Assembly: GCA_977006965.1 (NCBI GenBank)
Contig: OZ345353.1
Location: 434,001-498,000, forward strand
Length of the DNA stretch: 64,000 bases
Source of the DNA: Phymatolithon calcareum
Taxonomy: Eukaryota; Rhodophyta; Florideophyceae; Hapalidiales
Direction of reading: 5' to 3'
How positions within the stretch are numbered: position 1 is the first letter of the stretch; each line of letters starts with the position of its first letter. The notes under the pieces are model-generated. The model was given only the letters and a program-made list of their open reading frames with translations. It was not told the DNA's origin and ran no database searches. Positions 19,845 through 30,375 of the stretch are shown here, piece by piece. The position numbers and the translations under genes are program-made.

Positions 19845-22739
19845 TCACGAAGTGCTAGTGGAAATAATAGATTTCAAAAAATCTGCCATGGCACTGAGAT
19901 TCATGACCTCAGCATCTGCCGACTTCCGACTCTTGATAACAGGCACCTCTGCCTCCTCTCTTCCATCACTGTCATCTTCAGCATCACCGTTCACGGCCAG
20001 GTCCAAGGCATCGTCCTCGCCGGGAGCGCCATTGGCTGAAGAATGTACTACATTGACCAACTCCCGTAAAAGAGGGATCGCAAAAGTAGACACAGGCGGC
20101 TGAGCACCCGTGGATCCATGCAAAAACTTGCCAAGCACATCTCGAATTGGTACTAATTCAGCTTTCGTGCTTGCCACATGCATGGGACTAGTTTTCTCTG
20201 CACTTGTGTCAACGCTTTTGTCACCAGGGACATTTCGCCACGAGCTACCGAGCAAGTCACCCAGTATCGTCTTCTCCTCAAAGCCTTTCGGTGCTTCGTT
20301 TATACCTTCATCATTTTGTGTTAAGCTGGACATGACGCCATCCTCCGGTGCAGGCGACATCCGAATAATTTCCATGTTAGTGTCAAAACAAATGACTGTT
20401 TTGTTTCTTGATTTCGCAGTGCGTCGAGCTGGCAAAAAAGTAATTCCGGAAACATCGGAACCAGCAGGAAGCCTTTTTACACACAGAGGTACGGCTGAAG
20501 ACGCATTGAACAGAGCAACGGCGGTATCCATTTGCATGTCTCTTGGATACAATTCGTGTTCGGCTTCGGACTCGGGGTCGGCCTCGGCCGCATTATTGGC
20601 CATACTACCATTCCTGGGCCCAAGATCACTACGACGTCGCCGCTTTGATTTGGCAGATTTCCCTCGCTGTGAGGACTTCCGATCTTCTTTTTTAGACCAA
20701 ATTGGCTTCATTGTTTTGAGTGAAGTGTCTTCGTTTCGACTGCCAAACGCCCTATGGTTACTTGGCATCTTGACGACCACAGCAAATCGCCCACTGGTAG
20801 TGTCCACAACAGTACATTCCGGCCGGTTGACAACGCGCGATGACCACCAAATTCGACGCTCAAGAACATCCCACACATAAAGCCCATGGCATGTAGTTGC
20901 CAAAAGCAGTGGAGAGTTGTCTGCAACAAATGATACATGGGCAATGGATTCTTCCGATGGTGGGTGGACTAGAGCATGAAGATAACTCAACTTCAGCGAA
21001 CCGGCTGATTTCGACGATATCAAATTTTCTGATTCAAGCTTATCCAAACCAAGATCTTCAGAGATGTCTTCAAAACTCCAAAGAGTGATACTGCTTTGAC
21101 AGCCGACTGCAAGTATCGATCCATCCGATGAGAAAGACAACGAGGTACAAGGCGACTCTCTGTAGCTTTCGGTGCGTTCACATCGCCACACAGCCTTGTT
21201 TGGGGATCCTTCCACAAGTACAGCTCGCCACAACTTGAATGTCCCGCAGGATGACGCAGTGGCTAGTACTGGCAAAGAAGGATGGAAAGTTACAGCGGTG
21301 GTTTCCCCAACAGCGCCATGAGGTTCATCGACTCGAGAGATTAAATTCGTTCTGCCGCTGCCGCCATTGTAATTCCAGAACTTTAAAGTCTCCATGTACA
21401 TGAGACTTGTGCATATGTTCGATTCCGCGAGCGGATGCACATCTCTTGTAACAGACACCATAAAGTTCTTGTCCATACTGACAGCGACATGCCTGACTGA
21501 TAATGCATCCGGACTTAACTCGGATACATCATCTTCCTTTCCTCGAAACACCGTATTGCGTGGAATTAGTTGCAGGTCGGCAACGTGAGCACCTCGCGAT
21601 AGATCGTATAATTGAACAGAATTGCTCAATCCAGAAACTATCACGCATCCGGAGCTTCCTGGCTCTGCAGTCAAGCGAAGGATTTTCGACGCTGCCCGAG
21701 AACCGCGAGGGATATCCCATGGCGACAAGTTTCGGAGGTGTGCAGTTGAGATGCCCCGAAGTGTCGCTGTGATTCCCAGTGTTTGCGTATCTATGAATCG
21801 CACTGAGTTATCAGCATGAGTCAATGCAACGCGGGATGCACTGGGAGAAGGAGAAATGCCCCAAATTGCACCGCTAAGCCTTGGTTTGAAGTTGCGCTTT
21901 CCAAAATCTGTTCTGGTCATTTTCCACACGACAAGAACTCCTTCACATCCACCAGAATACAAAATATTGCCCAACTCAGAAAAGCACAATGACAATACGT
22001 TGAACGAGTGCCAGTGCAGCTTGGAGTAAGCCACGGCGTCTTGTTGCAGGATATGGACCCCTCCTCCTTGCATTCTCAGCATGTTGACGTCGCGGTAGAC
22101 CATAATGGACCCTTTCGAGGTGCCGGCCGCTAGGAGTGACCCATCCATGGAAACAGCCACGGCAGTGAAAGACAGCTTGTGGCCAATTTTGACAGTAGTG
22201 ACAACCTCGCCAACGGTAAATGCAATTGTTAAAAATGCGTCGCCCACCGTCGCAATGACTGTAGCATCAGCAGAGGCGGCAACACGCCTTCTAGACGTGC
22301 TGGGTAAACCGCTCAGCAAGTGGATTTTTTCCGAAACTAGCAAGGACTCCCGCTGAAGAGTCAATAGAGATACTTCGGTAGCTGAAGTGACAACGACTCG
22401 CCCGTGGCTGACTGCAACCATATCGAGTAGAGGATGCCCGAAGTCGATTGTGCGCAAAAGGGAGCCGTCCTCCACGCCCCAGACTCGAACCGTTCCATCG
22501 CTTGACGCCGACGCTACACGCAATGCTCCAATAGACACGACGGCGACAATGCGAGATTCATGACCTTGAAAAGAGGAAGTTGCGCGCGGTTTGCCATCCT
22601 CTTCGAAAATGTACGCACAGAGGGCATTCCCGAAGCCAACGATAAGACGACGCCCCCCGGACACCCAGCACACAGGGCCTCCGGTAATGAGCCCTCCAAC
22701 TTGCGGTTCAGCCATTTTTTGTGGGTTAAGCTGTCTCAT
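19845..22739 (-). CDS. UTP17: WDR75/UTP17-type WD40 protein of the SSU processome
   Basis: WDR75 (yeast Nan1/Utp17) belongs to the t-UTP/UtpA complex needed for 18S pre-rRNA transcription and processing in the nucleolus. The protein is 964 residues. WD repeats occupy the first ~620: for example ASASSDGTVRVWGVEDGSLL (about 75-95). The segment LHWHSFNVLSLCFSELGNILYSGGCEGVLVVW (about 240-272, quoted here only in part as FNVLSLCFSELGNILYSGG) is highly characteristic of WDR75. A second propeller includes VTFHPSLPVLATASSCGTFK and LSFSSDGSILAVGCQSSITLW. A basic low-complexity region near 700 (RGKSAKSKRRRRSD) suits a nucleolar protein. The C-terminus is acidic. The first ATG is at 22737-22739; an alternative is nine codons in (MAEPQVGG). 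It is intronless, and its 3' end lies about 110 bp from that of BUB2. Confidence 0.88.
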   Translation of the reverse strand: MRQLNPQKMAEPQVGGLITGGPVCWVSGGRRLIVGFGNALCAYIFEEDGKPRATSSFQGHESRIVAVVSIGALRVASASSDGTVRVWGVEDGSLLRTIDFGHPLLDMVAVSHGRVVVTSATEVSLLTLQRESLLVSEKIHLLSGLPSTSRRRVAASADATVIATVGDAFLTIAFTVGEVVTTVKIGHKLSFTAVAVSMDGSLLAAGTSKGSIMVYRDVNMLRMQGGGVHILQQDAVAYSKLHWHSFNVLSLCFSELGNILYSGGCEGVLVVWKMTRTDFGKRNFKPRLSGAIWGISPSPSASRVALTHADNSVRFIDTQTLGITATLRGISTAHLRNLSPWDIPRGSRAASKILRLTAEPGSSGCVIVSGLSNSVQLYDLSRGAHVADLQLIPRNTVFRGKEDDVSELSPDALSVRHVAVSMDKNFMVSVTRDVHPLAESNICTSLMYMETLKFWNYNGGSGRTNLISRVDEPHGAVGETTAVTFHPSLPVLATASSCGTFKLWRAVLVEGSPNKAVWRCERTESYRESPCTSLSFSSDGSILAVGCQSSITLWSFEDISEDLGLDKLESENLISSKSAGSLKLSYLHALVHPPSEESIAHVSFVADNSPLLLATTCHGLYVWDVLERRIWWSSRVVNRPECTVVDTTSGRFAVVVKMPSNHRAFGSRNEDTSLKTMKPIWSKKEDRKSSQRGKSAKSKRRRRSDLGPRNGSMANNAAEADPESEAEHELYPRDMQMDTAVALFNASSAVPLCVKRLPAGSDVSGITFLPARRTAKSRNKTVICFDTNMEIIRMSPAPEDGVMSSLTQNDEGINEAPKGFEEKTILGDLLGSSWRNVPGDKSVDTSAEKTSPMHVASTKAELVPIRDVLGKFLHGSTGAQPPVSTFAIPLLRELVNVVHSSANGAPGEDDALDLAVNGDAEDDSDGREEAEVPVIKSRKSADAEVMNLSAMADFLKSIISTSTS

Positions 22740-24116
22740 CCGCTACCGGCTATGGGCGAACCGAAGCCATGCAGACCGTGCTGCGGGCTGCGCGAGCATC
22801 GACCGTCGGCCAAGATGGCATGTCATACTGAACGTTTGATCCGCAATTACCATCGTATGATAGCTACGGATTTCTGTGACCTCAAATGTCTTCAAATTTT
22901 CGAAGCCCTATCATACTTCGCCTGCATGATGCACTGTACCGCGGCAGGTGAATAGAAGTCTATCTGCCGCTGTCGGATTAATCTGGCTGCGGCAAACGTG
23001 CCTATGTCTTTCACGAGAAAACGCCCGCCCTGTCTCTCCTTATAAATCTGAGCTTGACGTGAAGATCTGCTTCATCGTCGCACGGGTCACGGAGAGTGGA
23101 CTTCACCACAGGTCCGGCATTACGCTGGAAGAGTCGGACATATCTATAACTCTGCATGCAGAGCAGTATGCCTTTACGACAAGGCAAATTAACTTGGAGC
23201 TGTTCAGCTGAACAACTGGGCCGCGATCACGTAGAACATGATGTTTTCGAATGAGTCCAGGCTATATAAATCTCAGATGGCAAACACGAGTCATGTGGCA
23301 TCTGCGTATATTCGTGTAGTTTGTTTCTGAAGTGAATTCCTGTAATATTTACCGAGCCAAAATCTTGCGCTCTGAAACATCCAGTGTTGCGGGAACAAGA
23401 GCTTCCTCGGAAGCAGAGGCATTTCGAAAGCGCTAATGGTCAACTACAGTATTTAAATCGAACACACCTGCACCGCGATGCATCGAAAGGAGGTAACCAG
23501 TGTTGAAGCCTAGCTTTCTCCTGAGACCATTTGATGATGAACGCGAACGAGAAGCGAGAGAAACATGGCTCTTTTTCTCTACAAAATTTAAAACCTTCTG
23601 GCCTAACGTGAGCCGATTGAAATTCCAGTTGACCGACATGACGAACGCTCGGACTGAGTTTCAGCTACAAGCGACAGCGCTTGACAGCGTAGAAGTGGAG
23701 ACGTAAATGGAAGAGCTTCGCTGAGAAGACGGGTCACATGAGTCCTTTTAAGGGTACATGTGATCCCAAAAATAGTTATGTGAGCAGGTCAACTGCTTTA
23801 AAGAACGGCGTGTGACTTACCTTACTCGATTAAGAAATAAATCATTCGATTGCCTGCGCTTTGGCGCTACCAAATCCGGCCCTTATTCGATTTTAGAGAT
23901 GTCGTAGCCTGACCGTTTCTAGATTGTCACCTCCTCTGTACAACTTGTTCCGTGGAAGTCCTTGTGCGTACGAACTGTAATTTACGCTCTATTTTTAACC
24001 GAAAAACTACATCCGAAAATTCCCAGAAGTGCGGCACTACGGGAGGTATCCGTGTATGGCGAACTGCAACGTTCCCTTTGCTCCCTATTCCTGACGTGTC
24101 CTGTTAAGAACGTTCA
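22740..24116. other. Intergenic region between WDR75 and the Sec10-like gene
   Basis: Divergent promoter interval. Short ORFs only; none recognised. No strong repeats were noticed. Confidence 0.4.
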
Positions 24117-27100
24117 ATGGTTGCTTGGCGCGGCCGTCTGCGAAGTAGCGATGAGCCTGCTGCGTTTCGAATTAATCGTCAAAGCGAACCAGAAGCGAAC
24201 AGCGGTAATTGGGACCTCCATTTTGGCCCGCGTTCCGGGGAAGTCCCCTCGCACCCATCACGGTACAATGGACGAGCATTGCACCCTATGCCGGAAATGA
24301 ACGGCATCAGTTCCACCAACTTCAAGGCACACGAGTTTGTGCAACGCATGCTTGAAGAACGCGTTGACAAGCCACTGCGTTCACCACAAACCGGTCATGG
24401 CGACAATTCGTTTGATGCCGATTCTGCGCTTGCGGCCCTTGATGCAATCGAGTATGCACTGCAAAGAAGAAGAGATATTGCTCTGAAAGATGAGCAAAGC
24501 GCCCGCGAGGACCTTCGTCATCAGCTGCATTCGTCGCTGAAAAAGCGCGATGAGGTTCTCCAAGTAGCAGACTCCGTGGCATCTGCCGTCAACATCGCTG
24601 CGGAAGATGGGAAGAAGACGGCGTCAGCTCTTGAAGGTAGCATTGCGTCACTTTCGCGGCTGGTAGATGAAAGAAAACATCTCATTGAGGCAAGGGATCT
24701 TGTTCAGCTTTTGACTGCCACCGAGGACGGGTTAAATATTGTCCGAGCAAGTGAAATATTAGCCAAGTTACGTTTTGAGGCAGAAAATGGAGCACTGACC
24801 TCAATTTTATCAGGGGACGATTTTAACAGGGCTATGTCCGAGCTGTCTAGATGCGAGAATGAACTCTCTGAGCGCTTGTCCGAAACCTTGAAAGAGAAGA
24901 TTGTGTCTGAAGACTTGAGCCTTTTGCGGAATTGCGCTATTGCGGCCGAAAACTTGCAACGTGAAGACAAGTTTGTGTATGCGTATATCTCCCACCTTCC
25001 CATCTTTGCCAAGTCGAGTTCCGCTACGATCAGAGATGTACATGAACGACGTGAAGATTTTGACGGATCGAATGCCCATGAAGCGCTTATGCGTATTCGT
25101 CGAGACTGCTCTGCTGCATTGCGAAATTTCTTGCCTATTGCAATTTCGTCCTTCCCAAAGCCTATGCGAGTACTATCAAAGCTCGTTAAAAAACTGTTTC
25201 ACGAAAAGCTTGTGCGCTTTGCGAGGGAAATTCTGACTGCCATTCGTGAACACTCTTCTATTCTCGATGATGATATGCAAGAGTTGAGAATGCAATTGGA
25301 TAAAGCTATGGCAAACGACGCAACATGCGACCAAACTGGAGACAATACAGGAGGACTGTCAACTCAATACTGCGTTTCAGCTGAACGAAGTCTTGATGCT
25401 CGTCAGCGCCTATTATGTGCTACGTCAAGTGTCTTCAAGACATTGACAGCTGCTGTCCATGAGCTCATCGAGATCTGTCTTCATTCAACAGAAGCTCAGA
25501 TCAACAAATTTAGAACGCGACGTGTCGTTTCTGGGACCTCATTCACATCAATTGACGCCCCATCGATGAAATCTGAGGCAATGAACCATTTCTCCGAAAC
25601 GCTATCGGATTTGCTTTTCTTTTTGTGCCGGCAACAAAGGAATTACACTGTTTTGGAAAAGATGTGGATCGACGAAAAACTTGGTAATGCTTTCGCGGAA
25701 ATCAGTAAGCTGGAATCAAGAGCTTCGCAAGTGGCCCCATCCGACTTCTTTGAACCAGAATCCTATCACAGGTACCGTTCGTTTTACTCACCTATAGCGG
25801 CGGCTCATGGTGAAATGACTCAGCGCGCGACTTCGTGCGCGTTGGAGTCTTTGCGTCGTGCGTCATCCATGCTCATGATATCCATTCAAGTGAATGCCTT
25901 GTGTGGTTTCAATGAGCTGGATTCAATTGCTGAAGCAGTTCCTGTTGTTTCTTTGCAAGGAGAAGCTCTCCCAACCCCCTCAATAGCATGTTTTGCCGAC
26001 GGTCAACGAGAGAGGACCGAGGAATTCTCTGTCAATGAGAAAGAACAGCTTCGTCGCATGGGATTCCAAAGCCGGGTATCAGATCTTCAGCTATCTGGAA
26101 TGGATTTTCCAGGTGGAGATCAAGAGCTTCATCACTTGATAACAACTATCTCGTACAGCCTAGTGCAGAATTATCTTGCAAATGCGGAAACCCTGCTTCA
26201 GGCTGCGAGCTATCTCCTTCCGACAACTGGGAACTCTGCCGAGAGAGAGGAGCTTTGGGCTGCAGGTACATCACCTCTTTCCGCGTATGTGGAAGCAATC
26301 GGTGCTCTCACGAACTCCGACAAGCTGTTAGATGATTTTTTAGCGAATATAACGCTGGACAACATAGCTGCAGAACCACTGCCACTTGCTGGGCTGGTGG
26401 ACTCGGAAATAGCTAACTCTGTGCAAGTGAAGATAAGAAACGAGATCCGGCGAGAACTCATAAGTGGTCTCAAAGACTTGGCTGTGGATGCGAAAGTGGG
26501 AGTAGAAGCTGCAATCTCCGCAGTAGGGTCTCGTATTCTCTCTATTCTAGCTGCACCCGGGGAGTATGACGCGTACACCACGGGGAAGGAGACAGCCCAT
26601 CCAAGTACCTGGACACCGGGTGAGAGGGGCAATTCCGGACTGGAAAACGAACCTTCTGTTGCATTCGTGACAGCATCAACGTTTATTGAGCAGCAGTTGC
26701 AGGCATGCAGAGTCGCGTTGGACGGCAACAACCTACAGTATTTGACTGTTTGCTTGGCCGAAACTGTGCGCGATGTCGTAATACAGCATTGGTCGAGATG
26801 TACGGGTCCATTTTCGAAAACTGGTGCGCTTTTGCTGATGGTTAATGCGCGCACAATAGTTCGAGCATTTCCGGCGGGGTCACGGGGCAGTGAGATTGTT
26901 TCTGTGCTGTCTGTTTTGGCTCAGCTGCATTTTGATTCTCCAGATGAAGTTTGGAGTACTCTTGAAAGCGATTCTTTGGCGCGTCTCGAAACAAGTGCGA
27001 TTCTCAAGGCTCTGGAAAAGAGAGGCGATTTGGATACGAAATCACTGCAAAAAATTCACGACGCCTTGTATGTGGCTGACGAAGATGAAGGCCGGGAGGA

Positions 27101-27146
27101 AAGAACTTCCGTACCATGGGTATTCACTTCTCACGGTAGCAGGTGA
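24117..27146 (+). CDS. SEC10: Sec10/EXOC5-like exocyst subunit
   Basis: Sec10 is one of eight exocyst subunits tethering secretory vesicles to the plasma membrane. The protein is 1009 residues from the first ATG, or 952 from the ATG at 24288; Sec10 is usually 700-900. It is almost wholly helical. The N-terminal half has a coiled coil (LALKDEQSAREDL-like region, about 115-150) followed by LVDERKHLIEARDLVQLLTA (about 185-205), as in the Sec10 entry region. RDCSAALRNFLPIAISSFPK with LVKKLFHEKLVRFAREIL (about 325-370) resembles the Sec10 core. The C-terminal end (TGALLLMVNARTIVR, then EVWSTLESDSLARLETSAIL) resembles Sec10 helical bundle E. Similarity is diffuse, so another CATCHR-family tether is possible. 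It is intronless. Confidence 0.6.
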   Translation: MVAWRGRLRSSDEPAAFRINRQSEPEANSGNWDLHFGPRSGEVPSHPSRYNGRALHPMPEMNGISSTNFKAHEFVQRMLEERVDKPLRSPQTGHGDNSFDADSALAALDAIEYALQRRRDIALKDEQSAREDLRHQLHSSLKKRDEVLQVADSVASAVNIAAEDGKKTASALEGSIASLSRLVDERKHLIEARDLVQLLTATEDGLNIVRASEILAKLRFEAENGALTSILSGDDFNRAMSELSRCENELSERLSETLKEKIVSEDLSLLRNCAIAAENLQREDKFVYAYISHLPIFAKSSSATIRDVHERREDFDGSNAHEALMRIRRDCSAALRNFLPIAISSFPKPMRVLSKLVKKLFHEKLVRFAREILTAIREHSSILDDDMQELRMQLDKAMANDATCDQTGDNTGGLSTQYCVSAERSLDARQRLLCATSSVFKTLTAAVHELIEICLHSTEAQINKFRTRRVVSGTSFTSIDAPSMKSEAMNHFSETLSDLLFFLCRQQRNYTVLEKMWIDEKLGNAFAEISKLESRASQVAPSDFFEPESYHRYRSFYSPIAAAHGEMTQRATSCALESLRRASSMLMISIQVNALCGFNELDSIAEAVPVVSLQGEALPTPSIACFADGQRERTEEFSVNEKEQLRRMGFQSRVSDLQLSGMDFPGGDQELHHLITTISYSLVQNYLANAETLLQAASYLLPTTGNSAEREELWAAGTSPLSAYVEAIGALTNSDKLLDDFLANITLDNIAAEPLPLAGLVDSEIANSVQVKIRNEIRRELISGLKDLAVDAKVGVEAAISAVGSRILSILAAPGEYDAYTTGKETAHPSTWTPGERGNSGLENEPSVAFVTASTFIEQQLQACRVALDGNNLQYLTVCLAETVRDVVIQHWSRCTGPFSKTGALLLMVNARTIVRAFPAGSRGSEIVSVLSVLAQLHFDSPDEVWSTLESDSLARLETSAILKALEKRGDLDTKSLQKIHDALYVADEDEGREERTSVPWVFTSHGSR

Positions 27147-27649
27147 TCAAAAGCGATCTCAACAAGGCGGTTTGGTTCCGTTGTTGCCATACGAAATTTA
27201 TAAATTATCTACCTCAGTAGATTTCTTTTCGCACAAGACACCACTCTGATTTTCACCATCGGTGTCGATATTTCGTCGACGATCTTCCATCTGCAAGAAT
27301 GCAAGGGAAATTCTTACTCCACTCGCGAAAACAGTGCGATCGAGCTCCCTGTATCTGATTACGAATATCCCACGAATCGTTATGTGAACGATGCGTGAAA
27401 AGTACACCAAGGAAGGCCACGTTCGTTGTGCAAACGCCCAATTGTGCGTGGAAGATGAAAGCAAAGACCCACGATGACCAATCATTTTGCTTTGCCATCC
27501 ATTTCAAAATGTACAAATACCAACGAACTTTTGACTCAAAATTCACAAAATGTTGCGGTGATCTCGAACATTCAAAACAGTGCGCAAACATTACTCCCAC
27601 AACGCAGTGTATTCGTCTACTTGCTCCAGGCCCTGGCCGAGCACTCCGG
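27147..27649. other. Intergenic, upstream of carbonic anhydrase
   Basis: The carbonic anhydrase frame stays open upstream to 27395, but those 85 codons read as unrelated low-similarity sequence. I treat it as promoter and 5' UTR. Confidence 0.45.
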
Positions 27650-28855
27650 ATGGCCCCGCGAGTTGGATTCCAAGTGCCACTGCCAACCTGGAGCAATCAC
27701 AGGCGCTCTGATCTGTCGAGCAGGCGCAGAACTGCTGTCCGCCATGGCTTTCTCACCTGCTGCCAAGACGAAGGCGAAGCCAAATCCAGACGAGCGTTTC
27801 TCTCTGGCATGCTCAACGTCAGTACCGTTGTCACAATAGCCTCAGCGTCTTCGGGCCAAGGCGCATATGCGACTGTGCTGCCAAAAGAAGCTACCACCGA
27901 AGCGTTGAGCCTACAAAAGACAGGCAAACCTGTTTGGGGTTACATCGATGACATTGGCCCGGACAAGTGGGGATCGCTCACCGAAGCGTGGTCGTTGTGC
28001 GATACTGGAAAGTACCAGTCCCCTATTGAAATTTCGTACAAGACCGCGCGTACGGCAGGTGCTGGAGAGCTGTCCGATTTCGAGCGTCCAACTATGGTGA
28101 TAGCCAAACGCAAGTTTGTGTTGAAGAAAAAGGAGGCCATGCCATACGCTTTTTGCAAATCATTGATGATTGAACCGTACGTCCCTCCCCCACCTGTACT
28201 TGTTGGGGATGCACCGCCAGTGGATGTGGTGTCAATGTTTCAGTCTCCTGCAGTTTTGAATGTTCCAGAGGTTGGGAAATATGATCTTGCCAACATTCAT
28301 TTCCACACAGGTGGCAGCGAGCATGTGGTGAATGGGAATCGAGCGCGCATGGAGGTGCACCTGGTCTTCAAGTTGAGAAAACAGTCCAAAGGAGACAAAT
28401 CTGATTCAAGTGCTGACTCAGAGGAGACCTCAGAAGAAGTCCCAGATCCAGCTGTAACTCCGCGTGGAAGTGCAGGCTCTCCGTTCGCTGTTGTTGGAGT
28501 CTTGATATCAAGTTCAGATACGACGAGCCCGTGGTTGAAGACTATTCTCACAAACTCAGTTAAACCTGTGAACGAGGATGTCAAGGCCAGTGGAAGAGTA
28601 ATTGATCTGGATCTTGAGGAAGTTGTTCCAAATTTTAATTCCGCGAATTTGTATACTTATGATGGATCGCTTACCACACCTCCAGGAACAGAGGGTGTGC
28701 ATTGGATCGTTATGGAGAAAAAGGCGATGGTGACAGAAGAAGATTGCCTCTTGCTTGAGCAATTTCAAGGAGGACCGAATTCCCGCCCCCTACAGGACGT
28801 GGGTGACCGCCAGGTAATTCAATTCCCGAAAACAGATTTGCCGGAGCGTATGTAA
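27650..28855 (+). CDS. Alpha-type carbonic anhydrase with twin-arginine bipartite presequence
   Basis: It interconverts CO2 and bicarbonate. From the ATG at 27650 (ccggATGg) it has 401 residues. Residues 1-45 are basic and Ser/Arg-rich, like a plastid transit peptide. Next comes SRRAFLSGMLNVSTVVTIAS and an AYA cleavage site, a twin-arginine thylakoid-lumen signal, so the enzyme probably sits in the thylakoid lumen, as CAH3 of Chlamydomonas does. The mature domain (about 95-395) has WGYIDDIGPDKWGSL and QSPIEIS. The zinc ligands are the two His of NIHFHTGGSEH and the His of MEVHLVF. LTTPPGTEGVHWIV is the late alpha-CA signature. An acidic Ser/Glu-rich insertion (about residues 250-275) separates MEVHLVF from the later strands. 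The neighbouring DnaJ gene is convergent. A role in supplying CO2 to Rubisco is inference. Confidence 0.9.
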   Translation: MAPRVGFQVPLPTWSNHRRSDLSSRRRTAVRHGFLTCCQDEGEAKSRRAFLSGMLNVSTVVTIASASSGQGAYATVLPKEATTEALSLQKTGKPVWGYIDDIGPDKWGSLTEAWSLCDTGKYQSPIEISYKTARTAGAGELSDFERPTMVIAKRKFVLKKKEAMPYAFCKSLMIEPYVPPPPVLVGDAPPVDVVSMFQSPAVLNVPEVGKYDLANIHFHTGGSEHVVNGNRARMEVHLVFKLRKQSKGDKSDSSADSEETSEEVPDPAVTPRGSAGSPFAVVGVLISSSDTTSPWLKTILTNSVKPVNEDVKASGRVIDLDLEEVVPNFNSANLYTYDGSLTTPPGTEGVHWIVMEKKAMVTEEDCLLLEQFQGGPNSRPLQDVGDRQVIQFPKTDLPERM

Positions 28856-29016
28856 TTCTTTTCGACGTTGTATCGGTCCTACTTTTAGATCCGATCCGTG
28901 TGGCGTATTATAAAAGTTGTATCTGACTGAAATCTAGACGATATAGCTCTAAGCTAAAAGTGTCTAATTTAGTAAAAGTTGGACTCTCCTGGCAGTATAC
29001 AAGTAAAGGGGAAAGT

Positions 29017-30375
29017 TCACAATTCATCCTTAACGCCACCATCATCACCCACGCTGTCCTCGGGTTTGCCTAGCAATTTAATAGCGAGCTCCTTCTGCTC
29101 CGCCGTGAGATGCGAAGGGAACTTGACCCAAAACGTGACGATCATATCCCCCGGCTCATGTCCTTCAACAGAAGGCATACCTTCGCCCTTAATCCTCAAA
29201 GAGTCATTTGGAGAAATCACTTTTTCGGAAACGATGGGGACCATGCGGCCATCCAACTGCTTCACCTCCCGTTTGACGCCGACAAGCGCCTCGCTAAGAG
29301 AGATGTTTTGCTCAAAATGAAGGTCATTTCCATCCCGTTCGAAGTGATCATGCTTTCTGGTATGAAGCTCAAAATGCACGTTCCCAGAGAAATGATCGGG
29401 TAGCTCATCAGTGCGTCCCTCGAACGTAATTTTGTGAGCGTCTGCCATACCCCTTTCGATATCAATTGTGATATTTTCTTCCTCCTTTTCGAACTGCCCA
29501 TTCGGACACGACTTGCAGTTAGGAGTTCCAATCTTTCCTGTTCCTCCGCATTTTGGGCATGCCGTCTGAATTTGCTGCACGAAGCCGGGTCCCAGCCTAC
29601 GCGTCTGGATGACGATTCCTTGTCCTCCGCATTGTGAACATCGGCTCTCGCAGTCAGACCACGATTTGCACAGAACCTGGCGCTTATGGGCGACTTCGAT
29701 TCTTCCGCCGTTGTACAAGAGCTCCAAATCAACCACAAGAGGAATGGTTATATCCGCAACACGCTTTTCCTCTTGCCTGTGCCGCCCGCGTTGACCAAAT
29801 CCAAACATGCCCTCAAAAGGATCGAAGCCACCAAAACCAGACCCTTCGTCATCTGCATTGCCTCGCAACCCATCCTCGCCGTACATATCGTAACGGTTTC
29901 GTTTGCCTGAGTCGCTTAGCACTTCGTATGCGTTGGTGAGCTCTACGTACATTTTTTCCGCTGTTTTGTCACCAGGATTTTTGTCTGCACGTCACGACAA
30001 AATTTGCGCACAAATGGGCAATCAAGGAGTTAATCATTGTTCTAAACATTGCGCTGGCAAGAAGAACAATGCAAGAGATTCGAAAGTGGCGTTAACGAAA
30101 ATTTGCCTGTGCCTACCTGGATGATACTTGATGACCAATTTTCTGTAGGCCTTCTTAATCGTTGCAGAATCTGCATCGCGTGAAACTCCTAGAGTTTCAT
30201 AGAAGTCGCGGCCGGCTAGAACAACATCTGCAAATTCCTCGAAGATGAAAATGTAGAGCAAAAAATACAAGAGAAAATTGCTCTTCCACTGGTTGCGTGC
30301 TCCAGATTGCCGTCTTCGCTTTTTCCGGTTCGATTCGCAACTCCTTCGCCCAGTACACGGGGACTTGGAGCACAT
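29017..30375 (-). CDS. ER-lumen type A DnaJ/Hsp40 (ERdj3/Scj1-like) with KDEL tail, two exons
   Basis: Such DnaJ proteins deliver unfolded secretory proteins to BiP in the ER lumen. Exon 1 is 30375-30117 and exon 2 is 29984-29017, joined in frame (1227 nt, 408 residues). A basic N-terminus is followed by a hydrophobic signal ([13 protein letters not shown]) ending ADVVLAG. The J domain starts at [20 protein letters not shown] with HPD created at the splice junction (HP in exon 1, D across the junction). The Gly/Phe region is [17 protein letters not shown]. The cysteine-rich domain has [16 protein letters not shown] and CKSCPNGQ, but the first CxxCxGxG is degenerate (CKSWSDC). The substrate domains end in GGVKDEL, a KDEL retrieval signal. 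The N-terminus before the signal is unusually long, and a shorter first exon is possible. Confidence 0.92.
29985..30116 (-). other. Intron in the ER DnaJ gene, 132 nt
   Basis: On the minus strand it starts GTAGGC after CATCCAG and ends TGCAG before ACAAAAATCC. Splicing restores the HPD motif, which confirms both sites. Confidence 0.85.

Noticed and set aside
19852-20880. Plus-strand ORFs of up to 256 residues
   Set aside because: They are antisense to the WDR75 coding sequence, whose frame carries the WD repeats.
26210-26854. Minus-strand ORF of 214 residues
   Set aside because: Antisense shadow of the Sec10-like gene.
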